A stretch of DNA of 33,395 nt from positions 1-33,395 of the forward strand of contig ONAD01000023.1 of assembly GCA_900315735.1 (NCBI GenBank). The letters run 5' to 3'. This document shows, in pieces, positions 15,360 through 23,970 of the stretch. A program made the translations under genes and the position numbers. The notes under the pieces are model-generated. The model did not search any database. It was not told where the DNA came from and saw only the letters and a list, made by a program, of their open reading frames with translations. Position 1 is the first letter of the stretch. Every line of letters starts with the position of its first letter. This DNA comes from an uncultured Lachnospiraceae bacterium. Its GTDB lineage: Bacteria > Bacillota > Clostridia > Lachnospirales > Lachnospiraceae.

Positions 15360-16075
15360 TCCTTCGGACATCTTCCATACTGTGAAATCAGCTTATCCAT
15401 AAGACGCGATGCTTCGCTTCTGGTCAGTTGTTCCCAGGCAATGTCAAGTTCTATTTTATGATAATCCGCCAGTTCCTTCAAGTGAATTTTTTGAATTTTC
15501 GTTGCAGGAGTCTGGCGTTTTGGTTTATAAATCAAATCTTTCGGTTCAAATATTTCCGGATTCGTTTCTCCATATGTCTTTTGTAAATACTGATACAGTT
15601 CATGGGTTGCCAGTGCATCATAGATTGCCCGGTGCTCCTGCTCCCGCTCAATATCAAGGTAATCGCAGAGACATTCCAAAGATTTTTTCTCCGGGCGCAG
15701 CATACATTTGCGTGCCGCTTTCAAAGTATCTACCGCTTTTTTCTCAAAAGGCACTTTTTCATTGACTGCCTGCTGTTTTAAGAAGCTGTAGTCAAATATG
15801 ATATTGTGTCCCACCAGAATATCGTCTCCGATAAACTCTGCCGTCTTATGAAAGGCTTCTGCCGGACTTAAGCCCTCCTTTACCATCTCATCGGTGATTC
15901 CGGTCAGTTCTGTTATCTCCGGTGCAATTTTCCTGCCGGGATTCACAAAAATGTCCATGGTATCTGTCACTTCGCCATTTCTTATTTTTGCTGCCCCCAC
16001 CTCAAGCATGGCATCATTTTTCGGATGAAGTCCCGTCATTTCAAGATCGATTACTGTATAATCCTGTAGTATCAT
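15356..16075 (-). CDS. DEDDh 3'-5' exonuclease (DnaQ/epsilon-like)
   Basis: Exonuclease of the DNA polymerase III epsilon/RNase T superfamily, 239 aa. The catalytic acidic residues are all visible: Asp10 and Glu12 (VIDLEMTG), Asp95 (GHNIIFDYSFL), His148 (the DEDDh histidine) and Asp153 (EHRAIYDA). After the nuclease domain (to about 175) a small helical domain follows, ending LTRSEASRLMDKLISQYGR, which may bind nucleic acid. The ATG overlaps the nth stop (ATGA), so it is coupled to a base-excision repair gene, and a repair or proofreading role is plausible. The main replicative proofreading domain in Firmicutes usually lies within PolC, so this is likely accessory. Confidence 0.9.
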   Translation of the reverse strand: MILQDYTVIDLEMTGLHPKNDAMLEVGAAKIRNGEVTDTMDIFVNPGRKIAPEITELTGITDEMVKEGLSPAEAFHKTAEFIGDDILVGHNIIFDYSFLKQQAVNEKVPFEKKAVDTLKAARKCMLRPEKKSLECLCDYLDIEREQEHRAIYDALATHELYQYLQKTYGETNPEIFEPKDLIYKPKRQTPATKIQKIHLKELADYHKIELDIAWEQLTRSEASRLMDKLISQYGRCPKD

Positions 16076-16704
16076 TTCCGCTTATCCTCTGCTTTGCATA
16101 AATCCTGCAAGAAACATTCGCTGCACTTTGGTCCCCTTGCAAAACAGATATTTCTTCCGAACGTTATAATCTGAATATTATATAAAATCCAATGATCCTT
16201 CGGCAATACTTTCATCAGATCGTATTCTACTTTTACCGGGTCATCTTCTTTCGTAAATCCAAGACGTTTGGAAATGCGCTTTACATGGGTGTCTACTACG
16301 ATACTTGGGTCATGGTAAATATTTCCCCGGATGACATTTGCGGTCTTTCGTCCCACTCCCGCAAGAGAGGTAAGCTCCTCTAATGTGGACGGTACTTCTC
16401 CATGATATTCCTGCACCAGCGTTCTTGCGCAGGATATGATGTTCTTTGCTTTATTGTGATAGAATCCGGTGGAACGGATGTCCTCTTCTAATTCTGCCAG
16501 GTCTGCATTGGCAAATTTCTCTAAGGTATCATACTTTTTAAACAATGTCTCCGTCACGATGTTTACTCTGGCATCGGTACACTGCGCACTTAAGATTACT
16601 GCAATCAGAAGCTGCCATGGTGTCTCGTGATTGAGATAACAGATATATTCTGTTCCATAGGTTTCATCTAATCTTTTTAAGATTTCTGCTGTCCTTTTTG
16701 TCAC
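16072..16704 (-). CDS. nth: Endonuclease III (DNA glycosylase/AP lyase)
   Basis: Removes oxidized pyrimidines and cuts at the abasic site in base excision repair, 210 aa. From the GTG start at 16704 the helix-hairpin-helix LAGVGRKTANV contains catalytic Lys120, Asp138 follows in VDTHV, and the 4Fe-4S cysteines fall at 187, 194, 197 and 203; these numbers equal those of E. coli Nth, which supports this start over the GTG at 16722. GGAGGG lies at the right distance upstream. The GTG overlaps the stop of the radical SAM gene (GTGA), so translation is coupled. Confidence 0.96.
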   Translation of the reverse strand: MTKRTAEILKRLDETYGTEYICYLNHETPWQLLIAVILSAQCTDARVNIVTETLFKKYDTLEKFANADLAELEEDIRSTGFYHNKAKNIISCARTLVQEYHGEVPSTLEELTSLAGVGRKTANVIRGNIYHDPSIVVDTHVKRISKRLGFTKEDDPVKVEYDLMKVLPKDHWILYNIQIITFGRNICFARGPKCSECFLQDLCKAEDKRK

Positions 16705-18395
16705 TTTATCTCTCCCTCCCACTGAATTTTTGTAACCTCTGCCTGATTCGTCAGGGGATTTCTTTTTTCATAATCAAATTTCAGATAATATGGCTCACAT
16801 TTTCTGCCAAAATTATCTGCTGCAAAGCTATAGTCAAAGCATTCGATATGCGCAAGGCTTCCTTTCGGGCAATGGGCTCTTGTCACATCTTTCCACTGCG
16901 TATAATCCTTTGCCCATTTCGGACGGCTTTTTGCATTTTCCCTGCTGTAAATATCGTAAGTTGCCGCCTGATAGAACACTTCCATATCTGCTACGCCAAG
17001 ACTTTCTACATATTCTAAGAGAATCTCGCTTCGCCGCATTCTGGTATGACTCATGGCAAGGTAACCGTGTTCCTCATAGAAATGTCCTAAGTTTTCAAAC
17101 ATATGATAAGCACTTTCATGTATCGTTTCTAACAGCCGGATACTCACCGGAAACTGCGTGCTGTTATAATATACCTCAAGCATTTCTTCCGCCAGCTTTA
17201 TGTTACAGATATCTTCATAGGAAAGCCACTTCGTCCGAAGTACTTCATAAGGCGGCTTTGCACGGTATACTGCCTCATACTCTTTCGCATGTTCATACAT
17301 ATAAGAGCCTTTTAAAACTTTTAAAAATCCAAGCTGCAGCTGTTCCGGCTTCCATTCATAAATATCATCAAAGGAATGGGTAAAAGTCTCATAATCCTCA
17401 TATGGCAGTCCTGCAATCAAATCGAGGTGCTGATGAATGTTTCCCACCTTCTGGACTTTTTTCATCATCCGGTGCACATCCTTTAAATCCATATGGCGGT
17501 GGATTTCCCGGATGGTTGCATCATGGGTGGACTGTACGCCGATTTCTAACTGTATCAATCCCGGACGCATCTTTGCGATTAAGTCTGCCTCTTCATCGGT
17601 CAGCAAATCTGCAGCAATTTCAAAATGAAAATTCGTGATTCCGTTATCATGTTCTAAAATATACTGCCAGATTGCCATGGCATGCTTTTTATCACAGTTA
17701 AAGGTACGGTCTACAAATTTTACCTGCTTTACTTTCTGGTCTAGGAAAAACTGTAACTCTCTTTTTACGATTTCCACATTCCGGAAGCGAAGCATCTTCT
17801 CCACTGAAGACAGGCAGTAGCTGCAACGGAAGGGACAGCCTCTGCTGGATTCATAATAAATAATCCGGTGGGAAAAATCCTCCGATAAGTCATAGCAGAA
17901 GGGAATCGTATTCATGTCAAGGATTTCCTGTGGCTCATGAATCTTCACATTTCCTGCTTCATCCAAAAGGGCTATGCCCTTCATGGTTTCTAAATCTCCC
18001 TCACCTTTCACATAGTACCTGCAAAGCTCCGAGAAAGTTTTTTCCCCTTCTCCGATTATGACCCCAGTAATAAATGGATGCTCTTTTAAGAATGTTTCCA
18101 CTTCATAAGAAACCTCCGGTCCACCTACCCAGATTGGCACCTCCGGACACAGCTTATGAAATTCCTCTGCCACTTCTAAAATAATGGAAATATTCCAGAT
18201 ATAGCAGGAAAAGCAGAGCACATCCGGCTTTTTCAAATAGATTTCCCTTAAAATATATTCTGTCCGGTTATTAATGGTATATTCTGCCAGTTCTATATTT
18301 TCTTTTAATGCTCCGGCATATGCCCGCAGGCTGTAAACTGCAAGATTCGAATGAATATACTTTGCATTTACTGCCGTGAGTAATATTTTCTTCAT
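16701..18395 (-). CDS. B12-binding-type radical SAM protein (DUF4080 family)
   Basis: A 564-aa enzyme with an N-terminal cobalamin-binding-like Rossmann domain (about residues 1-165), a radical SAM barrel with the cluster motif CPFRCSYC (Cys187, Cys191, Cys194), and a C-terminal DUF4080 domain (about residues 375-560). The cluster binds SAM to generate a radical; the cobalamin domain suggests methyl transfer or another B12-dependent step. The usual DxHxxG cobalamin-ligand motif is not seen, although the N terminus has NAKYIHSN, so bound B12 may be base-off or absent. The substrate is unknown. It lies 20 bp downstream of the corrinoid activator-like gene and overlaps nth. Confidence 0.88.
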   Translation of the reverse strand: MKKILLTAVNAKYIHSNLAVYSLRAYAGALKENIELAEYTINNRTEYILREIYLKKPDVLCFSCYIWNISIILEVAEEFHKLCPEVPIWVGGPEVSYEVETFLKEHPFITGVIIGEGEKTFSELCRYYVKGEGDLETMKGIALLDEAGNVKIHEPQEILDMNTIPFCYDLSEDFSHRIIYYESSRGCPFRCSYCLSSVEKMLRFRNVEIVKRELQFFLDQKVKQVKFVDRTFNCDKKHAMAIWQYILEHDNGITNFHFEIAADLLTDEEADLIAKMRPGLIQLEIGVQSTHDATIREIHRHMDLKDVHRMMKKVQKVGNIHQHLDLIAGLPYEDYETFTHSFDDIYEWKPEQLQLGFLKVLKGSYMYEHAKEYEAVYRAKPPYEVLRTKWLSYEDICNIKLAEEMLEVYYNSTQFPVSIRLLETIHESAYHMFENLGHFYEEHGYLAMSHTRMRRSEILLEYVESLGVADMEVFYQAATYDIYSRENAKSRPKWAKDYTQWKDVTRAHCPKGSLAHIECFDYSFAADNFGRKCEPYYLKFDYEKRNPLTNQAEVTKIQWEGEIK

Positions 18396-18415
18396 GATTT
18401 CTTCCTCTTTTATTT

Positions 18416-19951
18416 CTATTCTGGGAAATTCATATTGGCGACATATCTTTCTTCAAAGTCCGCCTGTTCCGCAAGATTGATGGATTTACATTTCTTTATC
18501 ATCTCTTCTGCGCGGCTTTTATTCTCTTCTGAACTTCCATAGGCGATGCAGCCCTGCAATGATGTATTTCCGACTGCTTTCGTACATTTTTCCAGCTCTG
18601 CCGGCAGCAATCCAATGCCTGCTGCTTTATGCACATCAAGATATACACCAAAGCCTCCGGCTAAATATACCTTTTTTATTTCTCCCATGGAAATGCCCGC
18701 ATATTCTAACAGCAATTCGATTCCACTGTGAATTGCTGCTTTGGCAAGCTGTACCTCCCTGATGTCCTGCTGGGTAAAAGTAATCTGTTTGCCATCCTTG
18801 GTCCGCGCCAGTGGGAAGCCTGTTTCCCTGTATTTTTCCTTCATCTGGCCGGATGCATCTATGATATGATTTTCATAGAGTCCTGCCACCAGTTCCAGCA
18901 CGCCGGTTCCGCAGATTCCCGTTGCCGGTGCATTTCCAATGGTTCCGGTAATCGCCCGCTCTCCAATGACACGCACCTTGCTGACAGCTCCTGCCACACT
19001 GGCAACACCACAGGAAATATTTCCGCCCTCTAACGCCGGTCCTGCCGGTGCAGAAGTGGCAATCATCTTATCCTCTAATGCCAGCACCATTTCTCCATTG
19101 GTTCCCAAATCTAAAAGCAGGGATGGTTTTTCCTCTTCATCCATCCTGCATGCCAGCATACCAGCCGCAATATCTGCTCCTACAAATGCTGAAATTCCAG
19201 GCAGCAGTGTCACCGGTATGTTAGAAAGGCTGTCCTTTCGTTCCATAAGGCTGACCGGAGTAAAGGGTGCCTTACCAAGTCCCTCGCAGGAATCTCCCAT
19301 AAAAAGATGTTCCATGGTGGTATTTCCCGCAATGTAAATATGTTCCACTACAACGTCTTCTCGTTTCTTCTGTATCTCTTCTAACAGGCTTAAAATATCC
19401 TGCCGGATTAACGCCTTTAATCTTTCACCCGCTCCCGCTACGGATGCCTTAATCCGGCTTAATACATCCTGTCCAAATATACGCTGGCTGTTGCCGCAGC
19501 CAGCTGTGGAAAGCACCATTCCTGTCTCCTTATCTACCAGAGCCGCCGCTATGGTGGTAGTTCCGATATCTACTGCAAGAAAGGCTTTCCTCGTTTGTCT
19601 TTTTACTTCCTGTTCTGTTTCCTGTGCTGTGCTTTCTGTTCTATTAATCTGTTCTTTCCTTGATGTCTGCCGTGTGATATTTATTTTCTCTACTCCGGCA
19701 ATCTGGGTTAATTCTTCTCTACTTTCTTCCCAGCCAAAGGCTGATATTACAATATCCTCTTCCGGTTCCGGGTAAATCTTACAGGAATTCACCCATGTGC
19801 CGTCTATCTCTACTTTGCATTTTCCACAGGTGCCGTTTCCACCACATGCCATAGGAACCTTATAGTTCTTCCGAAGCAGTGCCTGTGCAACGCTTTCTCC
19901 CGGCTGCATGGTAATGTCCTGATGTAATTGTCCGATTCGAAGTTTCAGCAT
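18416..19951 (-). CDS. Ferredoxin-ASKHA protein, corrinoid activator-like (DUF4445)
   Basis: A 511-aa protein of the RamA/RACo group (COG3894), which in acetogens and methylotrophs uses ATP to reduce inactive Co(II) corrinoid proteins to Co(I). The N-terminal 2Fe-2S domain has Cys36, Cys42, Cys45 and Cys57. An ASKHA-type ATPase domain follows, with DIGTTTIAAALVDKETG and DLGTNGEMVLALED. The start is ATG 19951 with AAAGGAGG upstream, at a rather long spacing of 11 nt; GTG at 19960 is too close to that site. No corrinoid protein or methyltransferase lies in the window; the neighbouring B12-type radical SAM protein is a possible client. Confidence 0.87.
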   Translation of the reverse strand: MLKLRIGQLHQDITMQPGESVAQALLRKNYKVPMACGGNGTCGKCKVEIDGTWVNSCKIYPEPEEDIVISAFGWEESREELTQIAGVEKINITRQTSRKEQINRTESTAQETEQEVKRQTRKAFLAVDIGTTTIAAALVDKETGMVLSTAGCGNSQRIFGQDVLSRIKASVAGAGERLKALIRQDILSLLEEIQKKREDVVVEHIYIAGNTTMEHLFMGDSCEGLGKAPFTPVSLMERKDSLSNIPVTLLPGISAFVGADIAAGMLACRMDEEEKPSLLLDLGTNGEMVLALEDKMIATSAPAGPALEGGNISCGVASVAGAVSKVRVIGERAITGTIGNAPATGICGTGVLELVAGLYENHIIDASGQMKEKYRETGFPLARTKDGKQITFTQQDIREVQLAKAAIHSGIELLLEYAGISMGEIKKVYLAGGFGVYLDVHKAAGIGLLPAELEKCTKAVGNTSLQGCIAYGSSEENKSRAEEMIKKCKSINLAEQADFEERYVANMNFPE

Positions 19952-20041
19952 TGTGGTCACTGCCTCCTTTCCTTGTGGTTGCTTATAAGCTGTCTTGTCC
20001 AGCATTCCTCGAAAACGTCTTTCCATTGTTTTGATAGCCTC

Positions 20042-20126
20042 GCTGCATTGTCCACCGGCTTTTAGATGCAACATAATGCCTGCAAGGGGCACTTATCATG
20101 CATCTAAAGTCGATGAACAATGCAGC
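20042..20126 (-). promoter_or_regulatory. Long structured leader element of the corrinoid activator-like gene
   Basis: Three nested stems: GCTGCATTGT (20042-20051) with ACAATGCAGC (20117-20126); CTTTTAGATGCA (20059-20070) with TGCATCTAAAG (20099-20109); and an inner GCC/GGC pair around TGCAAGG. Internal loops of 7 nt separate the outer stems. It lies between the promoter (20174-20203) and the gene, so it would be in the mRNA leader. It does not show the conserved box of a cobalamin riboswitch. An 8-bp repeat AATACCGG/CCGGTATT (20137-20144, 20184-20191) flanks the adjacent promoter. Confidence 0.45.
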
Positions 20127-20173
20127 TACGATGTCAAATACCGGAAAGTCTGTTTATTTGCACTACTGTGGCT

Positions 20174-20203
20174 ATTATACCCCCCGGTATTACTACTTAA
20201 CAA
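20174..20203 (-). promoter_or_regulatory. Promoter upstream of the corrinoid activator operon
   Basis: TTGTTA (20198-20203), an 18-nt spacer and TATAAT (20174-20179) on the minus strand. The -10 box sits inside the inverted repeat AATACCGG...CCGGTATT, a possible operator. Between this and the gene lie about 220 nt of leader. Confidence 0.5.
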
Positions 20204-20273
20204 GGGGAAAATCTTTTCTATTCTTCCTTAACGCACCTATCTATTAAATTTATATAAATATTTTTAAAAAGAA

Positions 20274-20302
20274 TTGACAGACACTGTATTATCTTATAGA
20301 CT
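20274..20302 (+). promoter_or_regulatory. Promoter of the DUF3800 gene
   Basis: TTGACA (20274-20279), a 17-nt spacer and TAGACT (20297-20302). The start of the gene is about 110 nt further on. Confidence 0.6.
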
Positions 20303-20334
20303 GATGATAACATATAATAAAAAGTAATTGGGCT

Positions 20335-20380
20335 GGTCAAACGACCCTGGTCCACCGAGCGGCGGGGAAAATTCCCCGCC
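20335..20380 (+). promoter_or_regulatory. Structured leader of the DUF3800 gene
   Basis: Two hairpins: GGTC-aaac-GACC (20335-20346) and a 9-bp GC-rich stem GGCGGGGAA/TTCCCCGCC with an AA loop (20361-20380). The second is very stable and has no T-run on either strand. It may be a degenerate terminator, an attenuator or an mRNA-stabilising structure. Confidence 0.5.
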
Positions 20381-20420
20381 ATTACTATTTCAACATATCT
20401 AATATTCAAAGGACAAATCT

Positions 20421-21101
20421 ATGACAAATAAAATTCTAAGCGTTTTTATTGATGAATCCGGAGACTTCGGTCCCTATGATTCACATGCTCCCTATTATCT
20501 TGTTTCTATGGTATTACATGACCAATCCATTTCCCTTTCCGAAAATATTGCAAATTTTGACAGACATTTAACTAATCTTGGCTATCCCGATCACGCTATT
20601 CACACCGGTCCCCTTATTCGCCAGGAATCCATCTATTCTCATGATTTAACTTCGGAACGAAAACGTCTTTTCCTTGCGCTTTTCCATTTTGCCCGTAATT
20701 TAAATTTCCATTATATCTGCATAAAAATCAGAAAAAACGAATGTCGCGATGCCATTACAATGACATCTAAGCTTACTCGCAAATTATCCAATGTCATACA
20801 GCAAAATGAAAAACTATGGAATCAGTTTCACCAAGTTACTATCTACTATGATAACGGTCAAATAGAACTTACTAAAATTCTCACTTCTGTATTTCACTTA
20901 TTATATACACACGTTGACTTCCGTAAAGTAAAGCCCATTGATTATAAGTTATTTCAGATAGCCGACCTTATCTGCACATTAGAATTACTGGCAGAAAAAG
21001 CCGAAAACCATTCCTTTTCCAATTCCGAAAAGAATTTTTTCGGTAATGTCAGGGATTTCAAAAAGAATTATCTAAAACCAATCCGCCAAAAACGTCTTTA
21101 A
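20421..21101 (+). CDS. DUF3800 domain protein (RNase H-fold nuclease-like)
   Basis: A 226-aa protein with the DUF3800 hallmarks: FIDESGDFG at residues 9-17 (acidic Asp11, Glu12), a mid-protein YYDNG acidic block, and the C-terminal QIADLI motif. The family is predicted to have an RNase H-like fold and occurs in phages, mobile elements and defence islands; the catalytic reaction is unproven. AAGGA lies 7 nt before the ATG. It is the only plus-strand gene among minus-strand host operons, appears AT-richer than its neighbours, and has its own promoter and a strong terminator, so it looks like a transferred single-gene unit. A role in defence is possible but not shown by the context, which holds no other defence gene. 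Confidence 0.82.
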   Translation: MTNKILSVFIDESGDFGPYDSHAPYYLVSMVLHDQSISLSENIANFDRHLTNLGYPDHAIHTGPLIRQESIYSHDLTSERKRLFLALFHFARNLNFHYICIKIRKNECRDAITMTSKLTRKLSNVIQQNEKLWNQFHQVTIYYDNGQIELTKILTSVFHLLYTHVDFRKVKPIDYKLFQIADLICTLELLAEKAENHSFSNSEKNFFGNVRDFKKNYLKPIRQKRL

Positions 21102-21107
21102 ACTACA

Positions 21108-21155
21108 AATACCGCCGGCAGTTGCGCTCCCAAACGCAATTGCCGGCGGTATTTT
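21108..21155. terminator. Strong bidirectional terminator
   Basis: AATACCGCCGGCA (21108-21120) pairs with TGCCGGCGGTATT (21141-21153) above TTGCG/CGCAA (21122-21126/21135-21139): about 19 bp with one G/T wobble and an 8-nt loop. It is followed by TTTT on the plus strand. It ends the DUF3800 transcript and, from the other side, the mntP-like operon. Confidence 0.85.
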
Positions 21156-21168
21156 CACGCCCTTATAT

Positions 21169-21744
21169 TTATAATATAAACCTTATTATTACATCTACTC
21201 CGCCAATCAGAAGAAGAATTCCTCCAATCAGATATACCTTTGTCTTCTGTTCATAGCCAAAATGATATCCAACATAGACACCACCGACTACACAGACAAC
21301 GGTAAGTATGATTCCAACCAGCATCAATGACAGAAGGCTTGTTCCCAGGAAACCAAATGCCGCACCGGTCAGAAATGTATAAAATGATGTTACAGCACAG
21401 ATTCGCACGAATTTACGTACGCCGAGGTTATCTTCCCGGCGTTCGTCAATCCGGTCATTCTTCCAGGCTTTAATTAGAAGCCGGATTCCCAGACACAGGA
21501 ATACTGCCACTGAAATCACTTCACCTAATATAACCTGTGATTCTTTAATATCATATTTACACAGGAGGCCGGCTCCAAGATTTCCAAGGTATAAAGCAAT
21601 TACCTGCCATACGGATACCAGTAATGCCACCAGTACAAGCTGTTTGGTACGAATCTTAGCAACCATCGCTCCCTGACATTCTACTGACGCAAATACATCC
21701 ATGGAAAGTCCGCATACAATCATTAATGTCTCTATCCAGTTCAT
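21169..21744 (-). CDS. MntP-like membrane protein (putative metal efflux)
   Basis: A 191-aa, six-helix protein of the MntP (DUF204) family of manganese exporters. The first repeat keeps GLSMDVFA with Asp16 at the position of E. coli MntP's essential Asp16. The second repeat, where MntP has TSIDA, reads TSFYTFLTG, so the second aspartate is missing (Tyr122 by eye). Transport by the known mechanism is therefore doubtful, or the substrate differs. It follows the heptad-repeat protein by 33 bp with AGGAGG upstream of ATG 21744, so it is probably the last gene of the MMPL operon. Confidence 0.78.
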   Translation of the reverse strand: MNWIETLMIVCGLSMDVFASVECQGAMVAKIRTKQLVLVALLVSVWQVIALYLGNLGAGLLCKYDIKESQVILGEVISVAVFLCLGIRLLIKAWKNDRIDERREDNLGVRKFVRICAVTSFYTFLTGAAFGFLGTSLLSLMLVGIILTVVCVVGGVYVGYHFGYEQKTKVYLIGGILLLIGGVDVIIRFIL

Positions 21745-21777
21745 CTTCCGTCCTCCTTTCTCTTAAAATTATTATAC

Positions 21778-23949
21778 TTAATCCTCTGCCTTAATGGAAG
21801 CAGTTTCCCAAATAAATTTTACATTTCCTTTGACACCATCTGCTGTCTTGGTAAACGTGTTGTATTCATTTCCGGCATCCAGTACTGCATCTACTTTATC
21901 TAAGAGTTCTTTCAAATCTCCGTTGTAAGCATCTGCAAGTTTCTCGATTGCCTGCTCATCAAACTGTGCCATTCCATCTGCCAGTGTCTCAGAGCCATCC
22001 TCTAACTGATCTACACCATTTACCAGAAGGTCTGTTGCACTCTTTAAAGAAGTCATTCCTGCATTCAGTTTGTCATTATTTGCAACTAAAGTATTTGCTC
22101 CGTCTGCCAGCTGTTTTGCACCATTGGTCAAATCTGTAATACCCTGTGAAAGTGCACCATTTACAGAGCTGTCTAATGTATTAACACCTGCTACGATTCC
22201 ATTGTCACCATTCAGACCTGCATCTAAGGTTGCTGCTCCTGCCTTTAATGTTGCAAGCTGTGTATCATCAAACTGTGCAAGTCCTGCCTGTACCTGAGCC
22301 AGTGCCTGTGCACCACCGGTGGTTCCAAGTTTGGTTGCAACTGCTGAAATATTCTGTAACTGGGCTGCATAGGCTGTGCTTAAGGTATTGAAATTAATGC
22401 CAGCATTTGTTGCTATTGCAGTATTAGTTGCGTCGTCCAACATATATATTTTGCTCTGTTCATCAACTAGCTGCAAAGCTGATGCATATGCATGTAAACT
22501 ACCTGTATCACCAAGGAACTGCTGTAATGCACCAAAATATTGAACTGCTGCACTGGTATAATCATTCAAAGCGGAAACAAATGCTGCCTGTGCTTCCTCT
22601 GAAGATGCATAAGCATCCAGACCTGCAAGGCTGCCGCTTACACTAGATTTTAAAGTTCCGATTCCATCTACTAACTGGGCAACTCCACCATTAATCTGTG
22701 TTGCACCGGCTCCTGCCTGCTGCACACCGGTCTTTAATGCAGATACGCCGCTGGTCAGTGCCGGAGCACTTTCTGCCAGCTTTGCAATGCCGGAGTTCAA
22801 TGTATTGGCACCATCTGCTACTGCAGATGCTCCGGAAGTATAATCCTTCACACCAGACTGTGCTGTTCCAACACCGTCTTTAAATTCTCCAAGGCTGCTC
22901 TGTAATGTTTTCAGTCCATCGGATAACTCACTGCTGCCATCTACTAACTGGTCAGATGCATCGGTCATCTCATCTATTGTATCGGATAATACAGATAAGT
23001 CAATATCTCCATTTACATTCATTTCAGAAAGAAGATTGCTGGATGCCATGGATACTGTCATATCCAGTGAGAAGTCTTCTACATCTGCAGTTACTTCTAC
23101 ATAATCCGGGAACTGAACATCATCACCAAGATCAGCATCATCAATACCAAGGCTTTCTTTTAAGCCAGGCATTGTGATTCCTACTACAATATTGTTCTTT
23201 CCGTCAGAAATTACTTTTCCATTGGTAACTTCTACATTGGTAAAGTTATCATTTAATACCATTCCGGTTACAACAGAGAATGGAACATAAATATCTGTAG
23301 ATTTTCCATCGATGGTCTTTGTGGTCTTCTCATTATTGATAAATTCGAAGCGCATGGTGACTTTTCCGCTCTTTCCGGCTAAATCCTCTGGAGCAATCTC
23401 TTTTCCGTCCAGATAATAAGTAATTTTCTGAGTGATTGGAGCTTCCTTATCGGTAGTACCCTGATAGAAAATGTCATTTCCCTGTGCATCCCAGGTTACT
23501 TTATCTCCGTCCTGTTTGAAGGTCTCGTCACCTTTTACATTTTTAATATCCTTTAAATCAGATGCATCTTCTAAAGTATCCGCATTGTCCTTATTTTTTA
23601 ACCAGTCGCTGACGATGGTTTTATTTACGGTACCGTCTGCATCTGCAATCATATATACCGTTTCATCTTTTCCTGTCTCTTCTGTTTCCTTATCGAAATT
23701 CAAAAGATTTCCCAACTGGTCTTTTAATTCGGACTTGGTTTCTTCTGCATCAGCATCCTCTGTATCTGTTTCTTCCGTAGAAGCTTCTTTTTCTGTTGTC
23801 TCTTCTGATACGCTTTCTGTGGATGGCTTTGCTGCATTTACCTGCCATACACCATAACTGGTTCCAAGCATTGCTACCATTAACACACCTGCAATTACAC
23901 GAATCGCATATTTACTTTTGAATTTATTCTTTAATTCTGAAAATTTCAT
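21778..23949 (-). CDS. Exported xxxLxxG heptad-repeat protein, partner of MMPL permease
   Basis: A 723-aa protein with a single N-terminal membrane segment (about residues 15-38), an acidic Glu/Thr/Ser linker (40-100), a beta-rich region (100-310), and a long rod-like section (about 320-670) of heptads such as LVDGSSELSDGL and ALTSGVSALKTG that match the X-X-X-Leu-X-X-Gly repeat families. It resembles YhgE/Pip proteins but lacks their C-terminal membrane block. It follows the MMPL gene by 21 bp with AAGGAGG before ATG 23949. Firmicute MMPL transporters often pair with such proteins; the rod may span the wall or gate the pump. Function inferred from context only. Confidence 0.82.
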   Translation of the reverse strand: MKFSELKNKFKSKYAIRVIAGVLMVAMLGTSYGVWQVNAAKPSTESVSEETTEKEASTEETDTEDADAEETKSELKDQLGNLLNFDKETEETGKDETVYMIADADGTVNKTIVSDWLKNKDNADTLEDASDLKDIKNVKGDETFKQDGDKVTWDAQGNDIFYQGTTDKEAPITQKITYYLDGKEIAPEDLAGKSGKVTMRFEFINNEKTTKTIDGKSTDIYVPFSVVTGMVLNDNFTNVEVTNGKVISDGKNNIVVGITMPGLKESLGIDDADLGDDVQFPDYVEVTADVEDFSLDMTVSMASSNLLSEMNVNGDIDLSVLSDTIDEMTDASDQLVDGSSELSDGLKTLQSSLGEFKDGVGTAQSGVKDYTSGASAVADGANTLNSGIAKLAESAPALTSGVSALKTGVQQAGAGATQINGGVAQLVDGIGTLKSSVSGSLAGLDAYASSEEAQAAFVSALNDYTSAAVQYFGALQQFLGDTGSLHAYASALQLVDEQSKIYMLDDATNTAIATNAGINFNTLSTAYAAQLQNISAVATKLGTTGGAQALAQVQAGLAQFDDTQLATLKAGAATLDAGLNGDNGIVAGVNTLDSSVNGALSQGITDLTNGAKQLADGANTLVANNDKLNAGMTSLKSATDLLVNGVDQLEDGSETLADGMAQFDEQAIEKLADAYNGDLKELLDKVDAVLDAGNEYNTFTKTADGVKGNVKFIWETASIKAED

Positions 23950-23970
23950 TGTTACGTCCTCCTTCTTAAT

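Noticed and set aside
19952..20092. N-terminal extension of the corrinoid activator-like protein to GTG 20092
   Set aside because: No ribosome site before it, it starts within the leader hairpin, and the ferredoxin domain of the family begins near ATG 19951.
19952..20170. Cobalamin riboswitch in the leader
   Set aside because: The conserved B12-box could not be found on the minus strand by eye; only unassigned stems are seen.
20218..20409. 63-codon minus-strand open frame
   Set aside because: It covers the DUF3800 promoter and GC-rich hairpin and has no ribosome site; non-coding regulation explains the stretch better.
20421..21101. Multi-gene defence island around the DUF3800 gene
   Set aside because: Flanking genes are ordinary transport and metabolism genes with no other nuclease, toxin or restriction gene; only a single candidate remains.
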